Shown: in pieces, positions 8,983 to 20,900 of the stretch
Layout of the letters: the number at the start of each line of letters is the position of its first letter
Numbering within the stretch: position 1 is the stretch's first letter
Assembly: GCA_015057625.1 (NCBI GenBank)
Contig: SVDZ01000010.1
Span: 1-64,000, forward strand
Origin: Lachnospiraceae bacterium
Lineage (GTDB): Bacteria; Bacillota; Clostridia; Lachnospirales; Lachnospiraceae
DNA length: 64,000 nucleotides
Direction: 5' to 3'
Made by a program: the position numbers and the translations under genes
Notes under the pieces: generated by a model
What the model was told of the DNA's origin: nothing
The model's input: the letters and a program-made list of their open reading frames with translations, nothing else
Databases searched by the model: none

Positions 8983-11900
8983 TTATTTAACTATTTTAAT
9001 TGTTTTTGGTAATCCCTTCAAAAGTTTTTTGTATGCTTTATACTTTTTAGCCGGAACTTTAATTGTGGCATTTTTATTGATTCTCTTAAATGCATTCTTA
9101 CCAATCTTCTTAATCTTTGTTGATTTGATAACAATGTTCTTTAAGCTACTGCATCCACTGAATGCATTGCTCTCAATGCTTAAAATGTTTCTTCCGACTA
9201 CAACCTTCTTAAGTTTCTTAGCCTTCTTAAAGGCATTTTTATCGATTGATGTCACTTTCAATTTAACACCATCAATTGTTACTTTGTCAGGTATTGTAGC
9301 AACTTTCAACTTTTTGTTACTTAATTTTGCAACACTTGCAACCTGTCTGCCCTTAGAATCTTTTGTGAGTCTGTATGTAATGCCTTTAATCTTCTTAAGA
9401 ACAGGTTTGTGTTTTGGATTATCATTTCCAGGATTAATTGAAGGTTTCTCTGCCTCTGTTGTCTCCTGTACTTTAGTTGTCTCAACAACCTTTGTAGTCT
9501 CTTTATCTGTCTGCGCCTCAGTTGTTGTTTCTTTGTCGGTAGCAACTTCTGTTGTAGTAGTTTCTGTTGTCTCATTTGTAGTTGTTTTCTCAGTAGTTGT
9601 CTCTTCTGTAGTTGTCTCTTCTGATGTAACTTCCTGTGTAGTCTCTTCTACTGTTGTTTCCTCTGATGTAACTTCCTGTGTGGTCTCTTCTACTGTCGTT
9701 GTTTCACCTGTTGTCTCCGGTTCAGTAGTAGTTTCTTCAGGATTCTCTCCGTTCGAGTCATCCTTTTTATTACCGATTAGATAAGCCAATGCTGTGTCGT
9801 TTTCATCATTGCTCTGAGTTTCGTTTGTCTCTACTCTCATTCCGACACAAACAGTTTTTGAACCGTCATAGAACTCCTCTGATACTGTATAGTAAATATC
9901 TGTAGACTTACCACGTTTAATTGAAGCAAATGACTGTTCGTATAATACCTGACCAGGATTTTGATAATTGAAAAATACTACTTTTCCATCGGCATCTTCA
10001 ATACCATTATTTTCAACCTTTGCCATAACCTGATAGCCTTCTCTGTAGCTCAAAACTTTTGATGTCACACTTAAGTCAGCATATCCCAAATAAATATCTT
10101 TTGTGCTACTTATATCACCGTATTTAACTTCAATAGTGTATTCCTTTGCATATAAAACATCTGCATATTTGAAGTCAACTGTAATACTCTCTGTTGTTCC
10201 GGCTTTTATTTCTTTGCCGACCATTTCTGAATCAACAACATTTCCGTATTCATCTGTCACAACAACACTCAGTTCATCCGAACCAATTGTACGAAGTCCC
10301 TTATTATCTACTTCAACATTTATTGAAACATTCTCACCCGGCTTAATATTATTTGCATCATATGTAATGTCGGAAATCTCTATCTTCTTATAATCTCCTA
10401 CATTCATAAAGCATAAGTCACTTGATGCCACAACAGAATCTTCTGCAATAAATGCATTTGTTTTGAAAAATGATAATATTAATCCTTCATCACCGTATAC
10501 GCCTGTAATATTTTCAATATAACTATCCTGATTTGTTATAGGTTGTGGATTTCCCCACTGCTTTGTTTTTGTATCATATTCAGCAACATATGCCTGAGCC
10601 TTTGCTTCATTCATTCTCGAATAAATAATCGAACTGTTTCCATCTTTATTACTTACGTAAGAATATACTCCGGCAATATTGTCTGCCAGTAATTTCTTTT
10701 CTGCATTAACACTCGTAATACTATAGAGTTTGTTACCTTCATTGAATACTAAAACATTTTCTTTTTCAAGATATCCAAATGTTGCATTGCTAATACTCTC
10801 TGATATTTTTGTCTTCTCTTTAGTATTAAAATCAACAACGAAAGTTCCATCAGCTGAAGAATATACTACATATGAAGTATCTTCAAGTTTACCTAAACCA
10901 ACACTTGAAATCTCTGATATGTTTTCACATAATTTGTTTGTTCTCCAATTATTGTCTTCTAGTTCTGAAACATACAATGTATTTGTTCCTTTACATCCAA
11001 AGATATCGCCCTGGCTATTTTCACTCCATACTACCTTTACTTCACCATTTTCTTCATAAATCTGTGGTAAAGCTTCAAATGTGTTATTATTTGTTATTTT
11101 TCCAAGAGAAACGATGTTTCCTGTTTTTGTATCCAATTTTGCAGCCTTCAGGTCAAAGTCCTTAGAGATATCTTCCATTGATTCCTCAACTCCAAATTCT
11201 CTGTTACCTTCCTGCCATACAATATAAACTTCATCTCCATCTTCATATACATCGAAACCACACTGATCTCTGTTTTCAGGAGCTGCCACTTCTATTGGTT
11301 GTGAGAAAACTCCATCTTTATACTCTGAATATACAAGTCTAATACACTTAATGCCAGATTCATTCAGATATTTCTGATTCTGGAACAATAATATCTTATC
11401 TCCTACGGAAATAAGTTTTGGATTGGTTCCTGTATAAACATTTTTCTGTAATGTCTGAATTTCATCACTCGAACTGTCTATCTTGCTTCCAAGCCATTCT
11501 GTTACCACTTCGCTATTATTTTCAACTATCTGAGAATAGTTGTTCATATCTTTGAGTAGTTTATTAATATCATCCTCTGAATATGATTTTGGATTATTAC
11601 CTCTATAAAACACATCCTGTGGATTCTCCCTGTCAATAAACTTCAGTTTACCATTGAGCACTTCTAAAGAATACTCTCCTTTAAGAAATTCTGCTCTTAC
11701 TCCAAGTTTACCTTCTAAATAAACTTTGTCCCATACAGGTTTTGGTAATATTCCAACTCCTATACCCAAAGTAGCTGAGCCGTAGAACCCTCCTGTAATG
11801 ACATCATCTATACCTACATAAACATATCCCTCAATTCCTAATTCTATTAAAAATGCTAGTGAATCATTTAATTTTATCTTAGATCCTTCAGATAAATCCA

Positions 11901-14900
11901 ATATTAGCCCAAAGCAAGATTGCTCTACAGATCCACTCAAAGTAATTCTAACCGGCACTGGGCCAATGTAAAAATTAGGCAATTCACATTCAACACCGAA
12001 TGAGCACACAAAATCTCCTGTCCACAATTTACAATCCGGACTAATGTGAATCTTGGCACCAACATTAAGCTCTGATTCAGCTCCCATATAAAAAATGTCA
12101 ATTTCTTTTCTCAATGTGAAACTTAAATCATATCCCCCATCAACTGCAAATGAAGGATGAATTGGTATTGCTTTATCAAACAGACCATCCATTTCTATTT
12201 GTACAGGTCTGCCTCCCACAAGTGGTGCACCCTCAGGAATAGTGAATTTTAATGTATTACTATCAAACTCAAACTGTAATGATTTAGGCAACAATTCCGT
12301 ATTTCTAACTATGATATTTAGTTCTTCAATGCAAACTACCTTATCATCCTTATCTGTTACAACTATATCTATTTCACCTGTAGCCTTAAACATTTTAGGA
12401 GTAATCACAAATATTCCATCTGTTGATTTTTTTACCAGTTTAAAATTTTCTAATAATTCAAATTTGTATTTTCCCTTTTCAATATTAGGATACAACTCTC
12501 CCGTAAGCGTATATTCATGCTCGTCACCGTTATCGATAACTATCTGCTCATAAAGTATATTTGTCTCATTTTTATATCCAACAAGTTTAACAGATTTAAA
12601 TACTGATTTAATAACATTAACATTCAATTCATATGTCTCGTAATTATCACCTGTTTTAACAGATAGCCTAAACTTTCCTTCCCTGTTGATGTCTCCTGCT
12701 TTAATGTCTATATGAAGTTCATCTGAATTTGCATTGCCCTTAGCAATTACATCGCTATTATATGCATTTCCTACTGTCAACGTATAAGAATCTATTTTTT
12801 CTCCAAATATAAAATCGAAACTATGCGCAGAATTATCAAGGTAACTTATAGTCTTAACTTTATATAGAATGTCTTCTTGATCCATCCACACTTTTTTTAG
12901 TGGTATTTTATATTTTTCAACATAAGGACTCTCATCGCCAGTTTCAATCGGTGTCTCGCCCTCCTTATAAAGAATAACCTTTCCAATATACAAATCGTTC
13001 ACATCAATCTGATATTTTTCCGAATACCGGAGGTAATCAGGATGTTCAACAGTCAATGTGAATATTCGTGTATCTCCATGATTTACCTTTAACATTGCAA
13101 CACCACTAAGATTTGTAATCGACTCACATTTCTTATTTCCATACTGAAGTGTAACTTTAGCACCTTTAATTCTATTGTTAAATTTATCTACTACTTTCAA
13201 CTGATAATTAACCGGATTAGTTGCAAATCCCGGATCCGTGAATGTATTATCTTCACCAGGCTCAACTACAAGATTATTAGATGCAACAATTTCAGTATTC
13301 AATGTTCTTCCAAATGGTTGCAAAATACCTGTTAAAGATGCACTTAATTTGTATTCTCCTGCTCTATCCGCCTTAATATACCAATGTGTATCAACTGTTT
13401 CTTGTGCATGAACTGTTCCAAAATTTTTCTCTAATGACTGTTCAGTTTTTATATCCAATAGAGACAATCCATTCGGCAAATTTAATGTTGCAATAGTTTC
13501 ATCAACATCAAATCCACCTCCTTCAGGCGATTGGTTTGTTACTTCAAGATGTATATCATACATTTTCTTAAGATACGATTCTACTATATATTTTGTAATT
13601 ACTTTATGCTTTCCAACTTCGTCATATCTTATATATAATTGTGAAGAATCTGAGAGCTTATATTCAACTGTTGATCCTTTTTCAAGTTTGACCTCTCCTT
13701 TTTCAGCAGGTTTACCTTCCTGTGGATAGTACTGAAATACATATACATGTGTCTCCCAGTTATTTGGATCCTGAAGATCAACACCCAAATCCTGTAACTC
13801 GCTCAAAGTTAATCTTCTTGATGTAAGTTCACCTACAAGTACTTCTCCTTCTTCAAGCTCAATTTCCTGCTTAATCTCTGCGCCGCCAACAAGATTTATA
13901 GTAATACTTTTTGGCAAATATCCCGGATTGTACGCTTTTACAACATATTTTCCTTCAGGTAATGCCACATCAAGGTTTCCATACATATCTGTCATAAACT
14001 GTTCTTCGTATCCATTTCCCTCAATAATAACATCTGTATAATTAAGGTTAACCTTGTAAGTACCATTACCGCTTTTCTTATTGCCAATAAATTTGAAACT
14101 TAAGAGAGCACTGTCATCACCTCTTACTTCTACTGTAAATGTATATGTATCTTCATTTCCGGCTTTATCTTTTACTGTAAGACTTGCGTCATATATACCT
14201 TTTTCATGGTACACATAACTTACGTGCTCACCTTTTACCTCATCACCGTTTCCTAAATTCCAAATATATTCTGTTATTCCAACATTATCTTTTGACTGTG
14301 ATCCGTCAAGTTTTAGTTCATCGCCGACTCTAACAGCCATATTGTCGCTGGCTTTTGCTACAGGAGCCTGTGTATCTTCAAATGTCGGAACTACTTTAAT
14401 AACATCACTATCTGTTAAATTTCCTCTAACATCTAGTGCACTAACTTTATATAAGTATTCTTTTCCAGCTTCCAAATTTTTGTCAGTATAAATTGTTTCC
14501 TCAAGGCTATCTATCAGTTTAAATTCTTCTCCGGCCGTTTTTCTGTATACTTTATAGTAAGAAAAATCTGCCTCACTATTCTCTGTCCATTTGAGAATAG
14601 CTCCGTATCCAATTGCTGATACTGTTAGTACCGGTTTATTTGGACCTTTTGTATCAACCCTGTATACAGCAGTCTTAACGTTACTTTGACGATCTATTTC
14701 ATCAACAAGATATGCCTCAACTTCATATTTGTCATCTTCAAGATTTGAAACCTCCCAGTTGGCACTTATTTCACTGTTTTCCGGGTCAATAGTAACCTCA
14801 TTCATATAAGTCCAAGCTGAATTACTACCGTATTTTCTGTACATAAATACAGCATTTTTAATGACAATATTATCAGATGTATAGAGCTGAATCTTCGTAT

Positions 14901-17900
14901 CTTTGTTCAACACCGCATTATTTTCCGGTGACATTGCATAAACAACGAGTTCCTCATCCTCACTCTTTACCTCGATAGATTCATCAGATAACTCGCTAGT
15001 ATTTCCGGCATAATCTTTAACTAAAACCTTATATGTATACTTTACTCCTGCGACTATATTACTATCATTATATGCACAGCGACCACAATTGCCTACTAAT
15101 AAATTGAAATGTTCACCATCATTAGATCTGTAAATATCATAGAGTACTGTGTCATTAAGGTTTGTATTATCCCAAGATACAACATTGTATCCGACTGCTC
15201 TTAAGTGAGTAACATTTTCAACCGGATTTGGTGCTGTTCTGTCTATTATAAACTGATTGTAGACAGGATCGCCATTATAATTACTAATATTTCCGGCTTC
15301 ATCATAAACCTCTGCTTTAATATATACATTTCCTTCTTTTAACTGTGTAACATCAAAATTATAAGCAAATGTATAATTAATGATTGCAGATGTTAAATCT
15401 ATAGTTGTTATCTCGTTCCATTCTGCCATATCATAAGAGTATGCTAGTTTTACTCCTTTTACTCCAACATCATCTTTTGTTTTTATAGCGAGCTTAATTT
15501 CATTTGTCTGATATCTGTTTGAAGGACCAAATGATGTAACAAGAGGAGCTGTTGTATCTTTAGTTGTTGACACATTAATCACATCTGACGGAATACCTCT
15601 GTTTCCTATTTTGTCATATCCTACTACTCTAAATGAATACTCTGTGTCTGTCGTGAGATTTTTGATATGAACTCCTAAAGTATTATAACTTCTAGCAATT
15701 TCAACATACTGAGACCCTTTTAACTGTTCAACTATAAAACAAGCAATATCATCATCCGGAACGTCATTCCACTTTAATGTAATATATGTTGCAAAAGTTT
15801 CTACTTCACTTATAACTATTTTACTGATACCGGTATTATCAACTGTAATATTTTTGTAGCAAGGCTCCGAATTATTTCCTTCTTTATCTGTAGCGATTGC
15901 TCTGAATTTGTATACTCCATCTGCAATTTTTGTTGTATCAAATGTAAATGTCACATCTTCAGAACCCTCTGTTACGTTTTTGCTTCCAATTAAAACCCAT
16001 TTCTCACCTTTTTCATATGCAAGAGAAACAGTATTTAATTTCAAATTATCTGATGCCTTTACCATAACAGTTGCATTTGCATTTATTTTTTCATTACCTA
16101 CCGTAAAAATACTCGTTACCTGCGGAGGAATTTCATCCATCTCTACTTTAATAGAAACCGGCTGACAGCATTCGCCTTCTTTATTACAATCATCCACGCC
16201 GGAAATTTTATAGAAATATGTTTTTCCTTTCTCACATGTTTTGTCCTCATATGAAGTATTATTGCCCACTTCTGCGATTTTACTGTATCCGCTATCTGCT
16301 TGTAACGAACGATATATTATGTATCTAACACAGTCTTTGCTTTCAGATTTACTCCAAACCAAACTGTTTACACCATTATCACTTGATACCGATAATTTTT
16401 TCGGTGCTTCCGGCACATCCGTATCCAGAGTGCAGTCTAATATTTCCTCATCAAAATAACCGTCTGCATCATATACCCTGAATCTTATTTTATATTTTCC
16501 GCCTTCAAGTTTGCTGTAATCCCATTCATAGCTTTCTTCTTCGAAACTGCTTGTATTTTTTTTACTATGTATTGTCGCAATTTCTTTCCACTCAAGATTA
16601 TCAGATTCCTGTTCCTGATATTCAAAAACAACATCATATCCTCTTGGTTCCAGGAGATTATAGTAATACAAACGCAAAACCATAGTTCCTTCGCCGTATT
16701 TTCTTGAACTATATGGATAGTAATTTGAAATATACGGAGCTTCAGGTTGAACCTGTGTAGGACTACTGAGCTCTGACTCATTATCACTTGTATCTACAGC
16801 AGATATTGCATAACTATATTTAGTACCAAGTTTAACTGTATCATCTCTGTATCTTGTTGTGTCTGCAGTTACATGTGCGATAATAACTCCGTCACGATAA
16901 ATATTGTATCCCTCTACAGCGAAATTATCTGTACTAGCGCTCCAAATGATTGTAATTGAAGATCCTGTTTTAATTTTGGAACTAGTAATGTAAGGCTTTG
17001 TTGGTTTAACATTTTCCTTTGGTGTAGTCACCTCAAACGCATCTGACTCTTCAGACTTATTCTTCATTTCGTCATACGCTATGATTGTATAGCTGTATGT
17101 TGTTTTCGGTAAAAGACCTGTACTGATAAAGCTTGTATCTTTTACACTTGTAAGGTAAACACCATTACGATATATTTCATAACCTGTAACACCAATATTA
17201 TCATCCGGTTCATCCCATGTAAGTTCAACGTGATCATAATCAATGTCAGTAGCTGAAATATTAGTTACCTTTGCAGGCGCCTCATGATCATCTATCGTAT
17301 TGTAATAATCATCGCAAATAGTATAAAGAAGCGAATCAAAATAATAAAGACTAAGATCTTTATTCAATACTAAATGAGCAAACCTGTTACCATAGCTTGA
17401 ACGTATTTTTATGTTTTGGTAATACTGACTTAACGGTTTTGGGGTCATTCCTGAAAGAATAGTTGTGTGATCTCCTGTTGCAGCGAAGGATTTTCCATAT
17501 CTGTTTACGTTAAAATCACCTTTTACTTCGAGCACTCCGGCTGTAAGGAATCCCTCGTGGGAATTATAAGCAGATGTTCCAAACTCTCCGTTAACAAGAA
17601 CATAATCTTTCTGCGTCATCATTTTTAATATTCCGTAGTATGATATATAAAATGAATTTGCAACTTCTATTCTTCCCTCGTTGACATCCAGTATACCGGA
17701 ACTAAGTGAAATTCTGCCAGCCTCCAATTTATGGCCATTTACATCAACATTACCATGCATTTCGATATATCCTTCAACTTTGAGGTCATGGGATAATACT
17801 CCCTCATCTTGAATATAAAGGTTATATCTACATGTAGTCGTTTTTAACGAATCAATACTATCTACTTTAATAGTTACATTTTCGTCATGTAATTTGCTGT

Positions 17901-20900
17901 CTTCATCTGTTAAATTTCCATCAACATACAGCATTATACTTTTATCAAGGCTAACGCCCTCTTCACTTGTATTGGTTATTTCCAAATTACAAATTTTATT
18001 TTCATAATTTGAAAATTCCATTTTCTGCGAAGAATCTCCGCTTAATAAAATTGTATGGTTATCTGTAACAATAAAATCAGCATTTTTAAGATTAAAATCA
18101 CCCTTAACCTCTAACACGCTCTTTGCGAGATTAGCAGTTCCGTAAATCATATTAAATGAACCGCCAACAATAATTTTTTCTGCCGGATCATTTGAATTTA
18201 ATACACCTGTACTCTTTCTTAATTGTACGGCGCCATCTTTTCCTTCAAATACCGGAGTGGCAATATCAAAATCTCCATTAACTATTAACTGTCCGCCATT
18301 AAGGGCAATTTCACCGTCTTCGAAATATAAGTTACCTTTTACTGTAAGAGTATATCCATTAAGGTCAAGGACACCGCCTTTAAGATACACTGCTGTGTCT
18401 ATAACTGTATCTTCTTCTAACTTCCAGCCTTCAACACTTGCAATAGGTCTGTGAATTGATACTCCGTTATCAATTATTTCATCAGCCTGTAATTCAGCAC
18501 GGCTCAAATAGATACCGTCATCACTTGTATTCTTTAATTCGATTACTTTAAATGTTACATTTGGATTATCAGTATAAATTCTCTGCTTAGTGTCTCCACT
18601 TAAGATAACCTTGCAGTCAAAAGCTGCGCTGGTATCAACGTCATTACCATACTCGATAATATCAGGATCATCCTCTTGGATTAAATCGCCTTTAACTTCA
18701 ATAACACCATTATTAAATGACGACTTTGCGTAACTGTGAATTGTCAAATCACCGTCAACACAAACGTAGTCATCAGGATTATTCATGACTAATCCTTGGT
18801 CATATTCATCCCACCAATAATCTAAAAGTAAATCAGATTTAGCATTAATTCTTCCGCCATTTAATTCAATACTTCCGTATGAGAGAATCATATCTCCCTG
18901 CACAGTCATTGTATTTCCACACAAATCAGTTTTTGAAGGTACTTCAATGTCCCAATCCACAACGTCAAGGCAATATTTTCCACCTACCTCAACATTTCCC
19001 TTGTAAGTAACATTGGCAAACTGATTTAAATCTCCTCTGAATACAATATCCTCACTAAAGATTTTGTCAGCAACTATGCAGGCATTACTGTTACATATAT
19101 TATTTTCAAATTTAGTATTTTCTGCGATATAAATAAAACCGTCAACTTTATTTCCATGTTCTGTAAGAGACTCTGAAACCTGAAGATTTCCTCCCTCGAT
19201 AATGACATTACTGTTCTTTATCTCAAGATTTGCAATTACCGCATTTACTTTGTATTTATTGTAATCATCAGTCTCATATTTTCCTAAAAATACTATTTTC
19301 TGTTCATCCTCACCTGAAAGCACCAGTTTGAAATCATCAGATGTCTCCAATAACAAAGGATATACCCAATAGTAATTTTCATTTTCTACCATATCTGCTA
19401 ACTGATATGTAATATTTCCTTTAACCTCCAAAGTACCGTCTGTAAGCATTCCCTCTGTACTTTTACCAGGATTAAGTAATAAGTCGCCTTTTACTAAAAC
19501 TTTATCTTCGCTGTTGTTCATAAATAAACGGCCACTGCTTTTTCCAAGTTCATCAGTTTCTTCTTTCTTATCTGCAAGGTAGTAGTCTCCTTCAACAACT
19601 AATTCACCGCCATTGATTTTAACCACACCAAGGGACTGAAGGAAATCACCCTTAACTGTCAATTTATGACCATTTAAATCCAAAGTACTTGGTCTGAGTA
19701 AAAAATCTCCATCAATTACTGTATCTTCTTCTAACTTCCACCCGAGAATACCTTCTCTTGCGTCATCAATCCTACAACCGTTATCATCTATAAAATCTGC
19801 GTTAATAGGCTTTGATGAATAGATACCCTCTTCACTTGCATTATCAACAAATAAATTAGCAAAACGACAACCATCATAGTCAAATGATACAGTCTGCTTC
19901 TTATCTCCGCTCAAAATAACTTTGTGCTGATCATATGCGAAAAAGTTTCCCTCATCGCCAACCTGATTAAAATCTCCTTTAATCTCAAGTGTTCCTGCAT
20001 AGTACTCACTCAAAAGATATGGTGATGTATTTGTTATTACTGAAGCTTTTGTGTTAAAATCTCCACCTACGAATACATATCCATCATTATCATTCATCCT
20101 CATGAAGCCTTGCTTTTCGCTACTGTTTTCGATAGTAAAGTCACCTTCGCAGTGAATCTCTCCGTTTCCTACGTTAATGCCTCCACCTTGAATATTTACA
20201 TTTCCACCCACATTAAGTGTGTATCCCATTAAATAAATTTCTGTATCGTCAATGTACAAATCACCCTCTACATTAAAATCATCACCTAAGGCATTAGACC
20301 CTCCTGATAAGTAGAGATCCCCACCAATTCCAAGTTTTCTATGGGCCTGTAATTCATCGTTTATTCTTACATCACCGCTGAAATAATTTTTATCAACTTT
20401 TGTGTAATAAGGCAAAACAATACAACCTGACACATTTTTACTTAAGTCAGATACGTATTGTGAAATCAAAAGTTCTCCGTCAATAACAACGCCCTCTTCA
20501 CTGGTATTTGTAAATATAATATTTGTGACATAATTATCGTATTTTTCTCTTGAATCAAGACTTATAGTCTGTTTTTTATCTCCGCACATGAAAATGCACA
20601 AACTATATCCAAAAGATAATCCTGCAGGTGTATCTTTGGATTTGATCAAGTCTCCTTTGATATATAAACTTCCACCTCCAAAATGAGAGTAGCTGTTATT
20701 AGGTGCAAAAATAAAATCACCGTTTACTACGATATCAGATTTGAATGAAGTCGAATAAAAATATCCATCTTCTTTTATTTCAAGATTATTACACTCAAAT
20801 CTTCCCCCATAAACAGATATCTCACCTTTATCAATAACAACGTCATTTTTTACAACCAGCCTATGGTTACTGATATATAAAGATCCACCTTCCATTCTGA

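Noticed and set aside
9029..9784. 251-codon plus-strand frame, Val/Ser-rich
   Set aside because: It is antisense to the Thr/Glu-rich linker of the giant protein, whose codon bias keeps the opposite strand open.
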